DNA of 11,462 nt from Candidatus Zixiibacteriota bacterium (GTDB lineage: Bacteria > Zixibacteria > MSB-5A5 > GN15 > PGXB01). The position numbers and the translations under genes were made by a program. The DNA lies in contig QNAH01000047.1 in the NCBI GenBank assembly GCA_003641425.1, positions 1-11,462 on the forward strand, in the 5' to 3' direction. The notes below the pieces were generated by a model. It was not told the DNA's origin. It saw nothing but the letters and a program-made list of their open reading frames with translations, and made no database searches. Shown here piece by piece: positions 1 to 8,000 of this stretch (the stretch's first letter is position 1; each line of letters begins with the position of its first letter).

Positions 1-855
1 AACCTCGTAGGCCTCCCTGATGACCGACCGGGTGGACCATGCAAACTGGGCCTCGGCGGGGATCAGTCTCTGGACTTGCGGCATTTCAAGCATCTTCTCG
101 ACCGCGCGGCGGTCCTTTGCGGCTACCATGTAACCGGGCCACGGGGTATTGGTCTTGTCATTTATAAGGTAAGGCTCGAGATACTGGGTGAACGGATTTT
201 CTTCGCTGTCAAAGAGCATATCGTCAACAACGTCACCGCTGTCTTCACCCATCAGCTCTGCCAGGATATCATCTTCTTCAGCCTCCAGATCCAGCGGCGT
301 AGCTTCACCGGTTGCCGGTTCGGCTTCGGCGGTCGTTTCACTCTCGCCTTTTTCCTTGTCAGTTTTACGGATCTCGGCGACCACCGAATCAATTTTACTC
401 AGTATCATCTGGGCATTTTCATAGGTCTCGAGGAGTTTGAATTCCAGCTGGGCTGTCTGCCCGATAATATCTTCAGCCTGTTCGGCATCGGTATAACCGG
501 GGAGATCGACAATTATTCGATCGTTACCCTGTTTCTGTATGATTGGCTCGGTCACACCGGTAAAGTCAACACGGTTACGGATAACCTGTATGGCCCGATC
601 GACGGCATCTTTTTTGGCCGCCTCATCGAGTTTTTCCATCTCAACTCGAAGTACGACATGGATCCCGCCCTGGAGATCGAGCCCGAGCCGCATCGCTTTG
701 CGCTCCAGCTCATTGACGGAACCGGGCTTGATTTCTTCCATCCGTTCTTTGTCGCTCTCGGAAAGCGTCCATAGTTTCAGCGTGTTCCAGAAACCGATAA
801 GACCGAGGATGACCAGGACTCCGGTTACGGCTAAACGCCAGGTTTGACCTTTCAT
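1..855 (-). CDS. secD: Protein translocase subunit SecD, N-terminal 285 residues (runs off window)
   Basis: SecD is the inner-membrane partner of SecF that uses the proton motive force to help SecYEG release and pull exported proteins. Read on the minus strand from ATG at 855, the frame stays open to base 1, giving 285 codons; the C-terminal membrane half lies outside the window. Visible features: one N-terminal membrane span (about residues 7-27), then the family signature LGLDLQGG at about 57-64, followed by the conserved periplasmic block NRVDFTGVTEP at about 94-104 and RIIVDLPG at about 113-120. A very acidic Glu/Asp/Thr-rich stretch (roughly residues 160-210) is a lineage-specific insertion in the periplasmic P1 domain. 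An AAGGA Shine-Dalgarno at 864-868 sits 8 bases from the ATG. The gene before it is an unknown membrane protein rather than a recognisable yajC. Confidence 0.93.
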   Translation of the reverse strand, partial: MKGQTWRLAVTGVLVILGLIGFWNTLKLWTLSESDKERMEEIKPGSVNELERKAMRLGLDLQGGIHVVLRVEMEKLDEAAKKDAVDRAIQVIRNRVDFTGVTEPIIQKQGNDRIIVDLPGYTDAEQAEDIIGQTAQLEFKLLETYENAQMILSKIDSVVAEIRKTDKEKGESETTAEAEPATGEATPLDLEAEEDDILAELMGEDSGDVVDDMLFDSEENPFTQYLEPYLINDKTNTPWPGYMVAAKDRRAVEKMLEMPQVQRLIPAEAQFAWSTRSVIREAYEV

Positions 856-943
856 AAAGATATTCCTTCGTTACAATTATTTATAATTATTCTAATTTTC
901 TATTATTGGAAAATGTTTGAAAAAGAATCGAAAAGGGGCGCAC

Positions 944-1354
944 TTAGCTGGTACCGGATGGTTTGGCTCCGACAAGGGTAAATTCAAGCGCCTTTTCGGG
1001 GGATATCGATGCGGTTGTGGTCAGGTTGTCGAAACGACTGTCATCAGATTGTTGAATCGACTTGTATTCGATCACTCTGGATTCGGGCCGGAGGTTTTCA
1101 TAATTTTGAATTACGACAACTGCGGGGATGGCAAGGATGGATGATTTACCGGGGGAAAACGGCTCGTTTTTCTCCATCGACCCGGTGGCATCCGGGAAAA
1201 TTATATTGGCGATAGCGGTATGTTCCTCTTGATTATCCGGATCGGGCGCCGTGACAACGATTAATAGGCTGCTGGATAATATAATTGCCAGTAAGCCGGC
1301 GATAACCATCAGGGCCTCAATCGGCCCGCCAATATTATTTCTTTTCTTATTCAT
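944..1354 (-). CDS. Unknown single-span membrane protein upstream of secD
   Basis: I do not recognise this 136-residue protein. From ATG at 1354 it begins MNKKRNNIGG, then has a hydrophobic span at about residues 12-33 and a hydrophilic, Ser/Glu-rich remainder, so it is probably anchored in the inner membrane with a short positively charged cytoplasmic N-terminus and an external domain. The frame continues upstream to a TTG at 1396, but a good promoter (see 1369-1396) would start transcription near 1362, which favours the ATG at 1354. There is no clear Shine-Dalgarno. It lies 88 bases upstream of secD on the same strand, where yajC is often found, but length and sequence do not match YajC. 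No cysteine lipobox or catalytic motif is visible. Confidence 0.6.
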   Translation of the reverse strand: MNKKRNNIGGPIEALMVIAGLLAIILSSSLLIVVTAPDPDNQEEHTAIANIIFPDATGSMEKNEPFSPGKSSILAIPAVVVIQNYENLRPESRVIEYKSIQQSDDSRFDNLTTTASISPEKALEFTLVGAKPSGTS

Positions 1355-1368
1355 GTAAAGATGCCACA

Positions 1369-1396
1369 AATATATTTGAAAATGGCCGATTGTCAA
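1369..1396 (-). promoter_or_regulatory. Sigma-70 type promoter for the unknown membrane protein
   Basis: On the minus strand TTGACA (1396-1391) is followed after 16 bases by TATATT (1374-1369), a perfect -35 and a 5/6 -10 box. Transcription would start near 1362, only about 8 bases before ATG 1354, so the message would be almost leaderless. Confidence 0.6.
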
Positions 1397-1555
1397 TTCA
1401 AATTTCTGCCTTCACCACGGCACTGTATATCGGCATAATCAGCCTAATGCTTTAACAGCGTTAGAGTTACATAATATATACGGATTCGCCGCATATTTGC
1501 CTTCTGTATATTTTTTGATCTTTACGGAATAAATCCCGGCCGTGTGCGGTCGTTT

Positions 1556-1578
1556 CGGGGAATAGTCAATATTCCCCG
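1556..1578. terminator. Nine-base-pair hairpin across the cupin stop codon
   Basis: CGGGGAATA (1556-1564) and TATTCCCCG (1570-1578) form a perfect 9-bp stem with a 5-base loop. The loop and stem contain the TGA stop of the cupin gene. No T-run follows on either strand, so this is not a textbook intrinsic terminator; it may end transcription weakly or protect the mRNA 3' end. Confidence 0.5.
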
Positions 1579-1913
1579 CGATTGGGTACTATACAGATAA
1601 ATTCAAAATCTTTATCATAGGGATTCTCGAACTGGTGCTCCGAATTCGGCGGGACAAACGCGAAATCCTTCTCCCCTATCTCATTGACCTCGCCATCGAT
1701 AGTCAGGCGCCCTTTGCCCGACATGATATAATTGACATGCTCCCAGTCGTGGGCGTGTTTGGGAGTATTTCCGCCCGGGGCTATTTTGAAGACACGCATG
1801 GTGTAACCATCCCAGCCCTCGGCTTTACCGATCGGAACCATCTTGGTGACACGCGAAACACCTTCCATCTCTACTCTAATAGCTTCGACATCACTGTATT
1901 TTCTAACCGGCAT
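1566..1913 (-). CDS. Small single-domain cupin protein
   Basis: A 115-residue beta-barrel protein of the cupin superfamily, presumably cytoplasmic and metal binding; the substrate cannot be told from sequence. Cupin motif 1 is seen at about residues 47-68, with H53, H55 and E58 as likely metal ligands (HAHDWEH) and the closing SGKG. Motif 2 is at about 88-97 (FVPPNSEHQF) with H93 as the fourth ligand. The length is normal for stand-alone cupins, which include dioxygenases, isomerases and sugar- or ligand-binding sensors. Translation starts at ATG 1913 with a strong AAGGAG (1922-1927) 8 bases away. It is divergent from recX and sits alone between intergenic regions, so it is likely its own transcription unit. 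Confidence 0.88.
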   Translation of the reverse strand: MPVRKYSDVEAIRVEMEGVSRVTKMVPIGKAEGWDGYTMRVFKIAPGGNTPKHAHDWEHVNYIMSGKGRLTIDGEVNEIGEKDFAFVPPNSEHQFENPYDKDFEFICIVPNRGEY

Positions 1914-1921
1914 ACGTACAT

Positions 1922-1927
1922 CTCCTT
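1922..1927 (-). promoter_or_regulatory. Shine-Dalgarno AAGGAG of the cupin gene
   Basis: AAGGAG lies 8 bases before ATG 1913 and fixes that start. It contrasts with the recX, XRE and 1354 starts, which have no clear ribosome binding site. Confidence 0.8.
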
Positions 1928-2013
1928 ACCTTACTTAGGACTCTATATGTTTAATATACCGATTCAACAGTATAAAGGGAAAGAAAATAGGCTCCCTTCT
2001 TCACGCTTTTTTC

Positions 2014-2041
2014 TTGAATGTCATTACTGATTTCGTAATTT
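2014..2041 (+). promoter_or_regulatory. Weak candidate promoter for the recX operon
   Basis: TTGAAT (2014-2019), 16-base spacer, TAATTT (2036-2041). Matches to consensus are partial (4/6 and 3/6). If used, transcription would start about at the recX ATG, giving a leaderless message like the better promoters in this window. Confidence 0.25.
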
Positions 2042-2047
2042 AAACAC

Positions 2048-2683
2048 ATGACGAAACTGGCGGTAATAGAAAAGGTTCAAAAAAAGGGGCGGCATTACCT
2101 GGTACGGTTGCTTCACGGTTCCGAGTTTTTGATTAGCGCTAAATATCTTGACCAGTACGGCCTGACATCGGGTATGAAAATCGAGCCCGACCTTCTCGAC
2201 GATATAAAGCACCGGTCGGATCTTCAGCGCGCCGAAGATTACCTGGTCTATCTGCTCTCCCGGCGGGCATATTCGTCGGGGCACCTGATGGCGAAAATGT
2301 TCGAAAAAGGTTATGACAAAGAGACGATCACGCAGATTATCGATAAATTTGAGGAAAAGGGATTGATCGATGATGTCGTTTTTGCGCGAGAATTCGCCGA
2401 GTCGATTTTACGGAATAAACCGGCCGGCCGAAGTTATGTTATCGGCTGTCTGAAGCAAAAACATATCAGCCATGAGCTGGCCAAATCGATTGTGGATGAA
2501 TTATTTGCCGGAGTCGATGAATTCGAACTGGCACTTCGGCTCCTGAGGGGACGGTGGAGCTATTTTTCCAAATTTGAGCTTGAAACAGCCCGGCGTAAAG
2601 CGTATAATTACCTATCCCGCCGCTCGATAGACTATCGTGCGGCTAAACAGGCCTTCGAAAAAATGTTAAGTGAGGATGAATAA
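2048..2683 (+). CDS. recX: Regulatory protein RecX
   Basis: RecX binds the RecA filament and modulates recombination and SOS activity in the cytoplasm. The 211-residue protein has the usual all-helical tandem-repeat layout after an N-terminal strand region of about 60 residues: the first repeat at about 60-105 includes A-x-x-YLVYLLSRRAYSS, the second includes GLIDDVVFAREFAES at about 105-120 and the third continues through KQKHISHELAKSIVDEL. Length is within the family range. There is no recA upstream; instead a divergent cupin gene precedes it. Its last 8 bases overlap the alaS start, so the recX-alaS order seen in many bacteria is kept and translation is probably coupled. No Shine-Dalgarno is visible before ATG 2048. 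Confidence 0.85.
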   Translation: MTKLAVIEKVQKKGRHYLVRLLHGSEFLISAKYLDQYGLTSGMKIEPDLLDDIKHRSDLQRAEDYLVYLLSRRAYSSGHLMAKMFEKGYDKETITQIIDKFEEKGLIDDVVFAREFAESILRNKPAGRSYVIGCLKQKHISHELAKSIVDELFAGVDEFELALRLLRGRWSYFSKFELETARRKAYNYLSRRSIDYRAAKQAFEKMLSEDE

Positions 2684-5339
2684 AATTAAAACTTCGGAAA
2701 TCAGAAAAACATTTGTTGATTATTTCCTCGGTAAAAATCACAGGCAATTCAACTCGTCGCCGGTAATCCCTTTCGATGATCCGACTTTAATGTTTGCCAA
2801 CGCCGGCATGAATCAGTTTAAAGATATTTTTACGGGTAAAAAGAAAGCCGAGTATCCGCGCGCCGTCACGGTTCAAAAATGTATGCGGGCGGGCGGTAAA
2901 CATAACGATCTGGAAAATGTCGGCCGTACCGGGCGACATCATACTTTCTTCGAAATGCTGGGCAATTTCTCGTTCGGCGATTATTTTAAAGAGGAGGCTA
3001 TAGCCTACTGCTGGGATTTCCTAACCAATGTTCTGAAATTGCCCAAAAACCGGCTTTATGCCTCGGTTTATGAGGAAGATGATGAGGTTTTCGAATTATG
3101 GGGCAAAATTGCGCCCGAATTGAAAAACGGGCGTATCCTGCGTTTTGGCAAACATGACAATTACTGGTCGATGGGCGATACTGGCCCCAATGGTCCCTGC
3201 AGCGAACTCCATTTCGACCGCGGGGAGAAATTCGGAACCGGGCCGAATGATGTGGTCAACGGCGAGACCGAACGTTTTGTGGAAATTTGGAATCTGGTTT
3301 TCATGCAATATAACACCAAACCGGACGGCATCATTGAGCCTTTGCCCCGCCCTTCGGTCGATACCGGCGCCGGTCTGGAACGTATTGCCAGTGTTATGGG
3401 AAATTGCGACTCTAATTATGAAATCGATGTATTCAAAGAAATTATTGGCCATATCGAAGAGTTATCCGGAAAGAAATATTACACCGATGAACGCGGTGTC
3501 TCGCATCGAGTGATCGCCGATCATATTCGTGCCCTGACTGTCTGCCTGGCAGACGGAGGCGGTATATCCAATGAAAAACAGGGATATGTTTTGAGGAGGA
3601 TTCTCCGGCGTGCGGCCCGCCACGGCAGGGAATTGGGAATGAAGGATCCTTTCATGTACAAGCTAACTTCGGATGTGGCTAACACAATTGGTGACTTTTA
3701 CCGCGAGATCGGGGAAAAGAAAAAACATATCGAGAGGGTTATCAGGGCCGAGGAAGAATCGTTCGGGCGGACGCTCGATGCCGGTCTTGAGATGTTCAAT
3801 ATTCTCGCTGAAAGATTAAAGGACGGCGGCGGTAAGATATTCCCCGGCGAAGATGTCTTCCGTTTGTACGACACCTACGGTTTTCCGGTCGATCTTACCA
3901 GGGTCATGGCGGAAGAGCAGAATCTGGGTATCGACATGGATGAATTCGAGCGATTGATGGAACAGCAGAAGGAAAAATCGCGCGGCGCCGCCCATTTTGC
4001 CGAAAGCAAAAAAGAACAATTACAGTTCATGCTCGAAGAGATACTGGGACATATCCCGGCCGAAAATCTGAAAACCGAATTTGTCAGGGATACTTTTGAC
4101 ATCGAGGCCGATGTGCTCGAGATTTTCGAACTGGCCGAGGGCGACACGAAGATCATTGCCCTTGTCCCTGATAAGTCGCCTTTTTATGTCGAGGCGGGCG
4201 GACAGATATCGGATCATGGTTATATAGAAAGCGATCAATTCAAGATAAAAGTCGATTACCTTTTTAAGTACAATGATGCTGTCGTGCATTTCGGTGAACT
4301 GATCGAGAAAAATTATTCCGATCTCGAAAACCTTGGTGAAATAAAAGTAAAGATCTCCCTCGATCATCAACGTCGCTGGGATATCATGCGCAATCACACC
4401 GCGACGCATCTCATGCATGCCGCTTTGAGAAAGGTGCTCGGAGATCATGTGAAGCAGTCCGGCTCATATGTCGGACCGGATAAACTGCGCTTTGATTTCT
4501 CGCATTTTCAGCCGATGACGCCGGAGGAGATAGCCGAGGTGGAAAAGATGGTCAACGGCAAAATAATTGAGGGAAGCGAAGTCCAGACTATCGAAGACGA
4601 TCTTGAAAATGCCAAAAAATCCGGCGCGATGGCGATCTTCGGAGAGAAATACGGCAGCAAGGTGCAGGTTGTCTCCATTGACAATTTTTCCAAAGAGCTT
4701 TGCGGCGGCACTCATGTGCAGAACATCTCGCAGATCGGGCCGTTCATGATAACGCTCGAAACGGCGGTTGCATCCGGTGTCCGGCGTATAGAAGCGATTA
4801 CCGGGCGCGAGGCTGTCGCATATATGCTCATGCAAAAACAGATAGTCGATAAGATCAGCCGGAGCACCAACCGACCGGTTGAGGAAGTGTCCGGGGCTGT
4901 CGCCGAGACACAGAAAAAACTGCTCGAGCTTCAGAAAGGAAACAAAAAGCTGAAGGTCAATAAATTTTCCGGCGGAACGCACTCTGTCGGCATTGAAGAA
5001 AAAATAGACAGTGTATCTTTCCGGCCTCACGATTTCGGAAATATTGAATCGGAGGAAATGGCCGGGTGGATTGAAGGCGGCAAGGAGGCCAATTACCCGC
5101 TGATAAGTGTCGCCATCGGTATGATTAATGGCAAGAAAACTTTTATGTCATCGGCCAGCGCCGGGACGAAAATGCATATCGGCAATCTTACCCGTGAAGC
5201 GCTTAAAGAGCTGGGCGGACGCGGCGGCGGCAAACCAAATTTTGCCCAGGGATCCCTCCCTGCCGATATCGACGCCGATAAGGTGTTCGGTGTTGTTGCC
5301 GGCAAGATCAAGGATAGTCTTGAAAAGAGCAAACAATGA
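2676..5339 (+). CDS. alaS: Alanyl-tRNA synthetase
   Basis: Class II synthetase that charges tRNA-Ala and clears mischarged Ser/Gly-tRNA-Ala. I start it at ATG 2676 (887 residues, MNKIKTSEIRKTF, the common family beginning); an in-frame GTG at 2670 is also possible but has no better ribosome site. Visible parts: aminoacylation core with the signature around residues 64-105 (TVQKCMRAGGKHND, then FFEMLGNFSFGDYFK), the tRNA-recognition region, the editing domain with zinc ligands HTATH (H574, H578) and CGGTH (C676, H680), and a C-terminal C-Ala domain ending in a glycine-rich GGRGGGKPNFAQG segment near 848-858. Full length for the family with no gaps. It overlaps recX by 8 bases and the next gene by 4. 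Confidence 0.97.
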   Translation: MNKIKTSEIRKTFVDYFLGKNHRQFNSSPVIPFDDPTLMFANAGMNQFKDIFTGKKKAEYPRAVTVQKCMRAGGKHNDLENVGRTGRHHTFFEMLGNFSFGDYFKEEAIAYCWDFLTNVLKLPKNRLYASVYEEDDEVFELWGKIAPELKNGRILRFGKHDNYWSMGDTGPNGPCSELHFDRGEKFGTGPNDVVNGETERFVEIWNLVFMQYNTKPDGIIEPLPRPSVDTGAGLERIASVMGNCDSNYEIDVFKEIIGHIEELSGKKYYTDERGVSHRVIADHIRALTVCLADGGGISNEKQGYVLRRILRRAARHGRELGMKDPFMYKLTSDVANTIGDFYREIGEKKKHIERVIRAEEESFGRTLDAGLEMFNILAERLKDGGGKIFPGEDVFRLYDTYGFPVDLTRVMAEEQNLGIDMDEFERLMEQQKEKSRGAAHFAESKKEQLQFMLEEILGHIPAENLKTEFVRDTFDIEADVLEIFELAEGDTKIIALVPDKSPFYVEAGGQISDHGYIESDQFKIKVDYLFKYNDAVVHFGELIEKNYSDLENLGEIKVKISLDHQRRWDIMRNHTATHLMHAALRKVLGDHVKQSGSYVGPDKLRFDFSHFQPMTPEEIAEVEKMVNGKIIEGSEVQTIEDDLENAKKSGAMAIFGEKYGSKVQVVSIDNFSKELCGGTHVQNISQIGPFMITLETAVASGVRRIEAITGREAVAYMLMQKQIVDKISRSTNRPVEEVSGAVAETQKKLLELQKGNKKLKVNKFSGGTHSVGIEEKIDSVSFRPHDFGNIESEEMAGWIEGGKEANYPLISVAIGMINGKKTFMSSASAGTKMHIGNLTREALKELGGRGGGKPNFAQGSLPADIDADKVFGVVAGKIKDSLEKSKQ

Positions 5340-6094
5340 ATGTTTTCGATCATTTGATTGGTGCCAGAGAAAAAAAAGGAGGAGGATTTCTTCTTCTTCT
5401 CGATCCCGATCGTACCCCGGTCGAACGCATGGGGTTTCTTGCGGAAAAAGCGGCTGGGTATGATGTCGATGCCCTTCTGGTCGGTACCAGTTATGTGATC
5501 GAATCGGATTTTCATCATGCGGTCAAAAGGATCAAGGAAAAAGCCTCGGTCCCGATTATCATATTCCCCGGGGTGCATAGCCAGATCGCACCTGATGCCG
5601 ATGCTATTTTATTTACGTCGCTTATATCCGGCAGAAATCCGCAATATCTTATCGAGGAGCAGGTTCGCGGTGCCCCGCTGGTCAAACAGTACAATATCGA
5701 GACTATCCCAACCGGTTACATGCTGATCGATTCACGGGGCTATACCTCGGTTCAATTCGCTTCCCGCACTTTTCCGATCCCTTCCGATAAGCCGGATATT
5801 GCCTGCGCTCATGCGCTGGCGGCGCAATATCTGGGAATGCGTATGATCTTTATGGAAGCCGGCTCCGGGGCGATAGATTCGGTACCCGAGACTATGATTC
5901 GGCAGGTTGCTGACTATATGGAGTTGCCGATCATGGTCGGGGGCGGTATTAACGATCCCGCGCAGGTTGAACGAAAAATACTGGCCGGGGCATCGTTTGT
6001 TGTGGTCGGTAATCATTTTGAAAACAAAGAAAATTTTGCGCGTCTGCGCGATTTCACCCGGGCGGCGCATCCATATCAACGGGTTGAAGTATGA
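5336..6094 (+). CDS. Geranylgeranylglyceryl phosphate synthase family (GGGPS/PcrB-like)
   Basis: TIM-barrel prenyltransferase that joins a polyprenyl diphosphate to sn-glycerol-1-phosphate, the first committed ether-lipid step of archaea and also present in some bacteria. The 252-residue protein shows the active-site elements in order: LLDPD (D23, D25; metal), FPGVHSQI at about 77-84, EAGSG (E174-G178), the glycerol-phosphate binding VGGGI at 201-205, and VVVGNHFE at 223-229. The pattern agrees with the group of enzymes found in Euryarchaeota and FCB bacteria; prenyl chain length cannot be read directly. The start ATGA overlaps the alaS stop and the stop overlaps gmhA, so it is embedded in the operon. 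No glycerol-1-phosphate dehydrogenase gene is in view, so the full pathway is not shown here. Confidence 0.9.
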   Translation: MNVFDHLIGAREKKGGGFLLLLDPDRTPVERMGFLAEKAAGYDVDALLVGTSYVIESDFHHAVKRIKEKASVPIIIFPGVHSQIAPDADAILFTSLISGRNPQYLIEEQVRGAPLVKQYNIETIPTGYMLIDSRGYTSVQFASRTFPIPSDKPDIACAHALAAQYLGMRMIFMEAGSGAIDSVPETMIRQVADYMELPIMVGGGINDPAQVERKILAGASFVVVGNHFENKENFARLRDFTRAAHPYQRVEV

Positions 6095-6681
6095 CAAATG
6101 AAGAACGTGTCCAGATGGTTATCAAAGAGGCCGAGCAGTCGTCGGCCCTGCGCAGAACGGTGGGGCAGTCACTGGCCGAGCCGCTGGTGGAACTGGCCAA
6201 TAATATCGCCGCGGTGCTTGGAAGCGGACATAAACTTTTGATATGCGGCAACGGCGGCTCCGCCGCCGACAGTTCACATATGGCCGCCGAGATGATCGTC
6301 CGACTAACCGGCGAGCGCAACCGCGCCTCTCTTCCGGCCATCTCGCTGACCGCCGATACTTCCATCCTCACTGCGGCCGGCAATGATTTCGGGTTCGAAC
6401 ATATTTTTGCCCGGCAGATAGAGGGACTGGGACAGCAGGGCGATATGCTTTTGGTCATTTCGACTTCCGGTAATTCCGCCAACCTGATCAGTGCGGTCGA
6501 GGCGGCCCGGGGAAAACGGATGCTTATCGCGGCATTACTGGGCGGCGACGGCGGTAAAATCGCACCGCTGGCGGATAAAAAACTGATCATCCCGCATAGT
6601 TCTGTCCAGAGAATCCAGGAAGAACAGATATTTTTAATACATTTATTGGTGGAACTGATAGAGAGCGATCTATTCCAATGA
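6091..6681 (+). CDS. gmhA: Phosphoheptose isomerase GmhA
   Basis: Converts sedoheptulose 7-phosphate to D-glycero-D-manno-heptose 7-phosphate in the cytoplasm, the entry to LPS-core or glycoprotein heptose. A 196-residue SIS-domain protein with the GmhA fingerprints: CGNGGSAADSSH at 52-63, LTADTSILTAAGNDFGFE at 86-103, ISTSGNSANL at 123-132, and RIQEEQIFLIH at 174-184. Zinc-site residues align with the E. coli enzyme: H63, E67, Q176 and H184 with the same spacing. Length is normal. The ATG overlaps the previous TGA and the gene ends in an ATGA overlap with the O-antigen ligase gene, which supports a role in envelope polysaccharide synthesis. Confidence 0.93.
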   Translation: MTNEERVQMVIKEAEQSSALRRTVGQSLAEPLVELANNIAAVLGSGHKLLICGNGGSAADSSHMAAEMIVRLTGERNRASLPAISLTADTSILTAAGNDFGFEHIFARQIEGLGQQGDMLLVISTSGNSANLISAVEAARGKRMLIAALLGGDGGKIAPLADKKLIIPHSSVQRIQEEQIFLIHLLVELIESDLFQ

Positions 6682-7964
6682 TCAATCGGCTCGTCAGGTA
6701 TCCCGAAAAAGGCGCCGCTTACGCCCTTTTCGGATACTTCTTTTCATCGCCTTTTTCGCATGCGCTTGGCCAGATCTTTTGCGGCCTGGCTCTTTTTTTG
6801 ATTATTGTCCAGGTCATCATGGATAAAAAGGTGACCCTCAAACCGAAAATCGGCACCTTCGGCATATTGATCCTTCTGTTTATCCTGTGGTCGGCCATAT
6901 CGGCCCTGGTCAGTCAGCGTCCGCTCGGGTCGCTTTTTTCTCTCAAGGAAGAGTGGCTGTTTATGATGATTCCAGCGGCCGCGTATTTGAGCAAGGATGA
7001 GAAAGTGTTGCGGATATGTCTTAGGTTGTTTGCTATATCGGTCATGATTATATCTCTGTACGGTATCTGGCAGCATTTCACTGGAATCGACTTCTACCAC
7101 GATCTTCCGATGGTCAAGGCCGCACCCGACTCCTACGGTTACCGCGCCAGGGGGAATTTTACACACCGGATGACATTCGGGAATTACTATGCGCTGGCCT
7201 CGATGCTCCTTTTGGGGATAGCATCATGCGCCGACAACTGTAAAAGCAGGATATTTTATTGTGCCGGTTTTGCCCTGGCGGCGATTGCCTCGATACTTTC
7301 ATTCAGCCGGGGCGCCCAGCTTGCGATTCTTATCACACTAATTATTTTCCTGATATTTTTCGCAAAAAAGTCATGGAGACTGCCGGCGGCGGCGATGATT
7401 GTGGCGGCTGTTATTGTCTGCATGTTATCCCCGGCTATCCAGAAACGTTATAAAGATATCATAACGGTCGAGTTGAATTCCGATTATAAATTCGGGGGAA
7501 GTCGGATGATAATCTGGGAAGCATCGTTCAATATGGTAAAGGCCCACCCTGTCTTCGGTGTCGGGCAGGGCAATTACGGCCTTTTTTATGATACTTTCCG
7601 AGCGCCCAGAGACGACCGGCATCATGGACATGCTCATAACGATATTCTCAATGTGGCCGCCTATGCCGGGATTCCCGCGGCGCTAATTTTCATAGCTTTC
7701 TGGGCGGCAATTGTGTATAAATTATTGAAGCTGTTACAGAAGATAAAGGCCCGTAATTATTATAAAGGGGTCGCCATCGGTTTATTCATGGCGACAGTTA
7801 TCTTTTTTATCAGTTCTTTGTATGAAGCCACGTTTGCCGATGAGGAGATTCGTCTGTTTCTGATGGCTGTCTGGGGCCTGGCGTTCGGGTTGGAGTATCT
7901 GGTTAATGAGACCGGAGAAAATGCCGAAAAGATGGGCATGACGGAAAAAACAGAAAAGGCTTGA
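6678..7964 (+). CDS. O-antigen ligase / polymerase family membrane protein (Wzy/WaaL-like)
   Basis: Polytopic inner-membrane protein of 428 residues with about ten to twelve hydrophobic spans and a periplasmic loop carrying the family motifs. Such proteins ligate O-antigen to lipid A-core or polymerise O units in the periplasm. Visible: ARGNFTH at 157-163, SFSRGA at 208-213, then the conserved block GSRMIIW (R276, W280), KAHPVFGVGQGNY at 288-300, and HAHND at 318-322 at the start of a membrane helix. Ligase and polymerase cannot be separated from sequence alone. It is the last gene of the coupled operon (ATGA overlap with gmhA). Its TGA stop lies inside the -35 box of the next promoter. The Lys/Glu-rich tail after about residue 412 is not conserved-looking. 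Confidence 0.85.
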   Translation: MINRLVRYPEKGAAYALFGYFFSSPFSHALGQIFCGLALFLIIVQVIMDKKVTLKPKIGTFGILILLFILWSAISALVSQRPLGSLFSLKEEWLFMMIPAAAYLSKDEKVLRICLRLFAISVMIISLYGIWQHFTGIDFYHDLPMVKAAPDSYGYRARGNFTHRMTFGNYYALASMLLLGIASCADNCKSRIFYCAGFALAAIASILSFSRGAQLAILITLIIFLIFFAKKSWRLPAAAMIVAAVIVCMLSPAIQKRYKDIITVELNSDYKFGGSRMIIWEASFNMVKAHPVFGVGQGNYGLFYDTFRAPRDDRHHGHAHNDILNVAAYAGIPAALIFIAFWAAIVYKLLKLLQKIKARNYYKGVAIGLFMATVIFFISSLYEATFADEEIRLFLMAVWGLAFGLEYLVNETGENAEKMGMTEKTEKA

Positions 7965-7988
7965 CAATTTGGCCTTTAATATTATAAT
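7961..7988 (+). promoter_or_regulatory. Perfect-consensus sigma-70 promoter
   Basis: TTGACA (7961-7966) and TATAAT (7983-7988) with a 16-base spacer match both consensus boxes exactly. Transcription would start near 7995, about 6 bases before ATG 8001. The ligase stop codon TGA (7962-7964) is inside the -35 box. The strength suggests that the real cargo may be the tRNA genes downstream. Confidence 0.8.
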
Positions 7989-8000
7989 AGGACGCTGAAA

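Noticed and set aside
76..774. Long plus-strand open frame of 232 codons
   Set aside because: It is the antisense of secD, whose conserved motifs are on the minus strand; the plus-strand translation has no recognisable domain.
4464..5030. Long minus-strand open frame of 188 codons
   Set aside because: Antisense shadow of alaS across the editing domain and zinc motifs, which are clearly coding on the plus strand.
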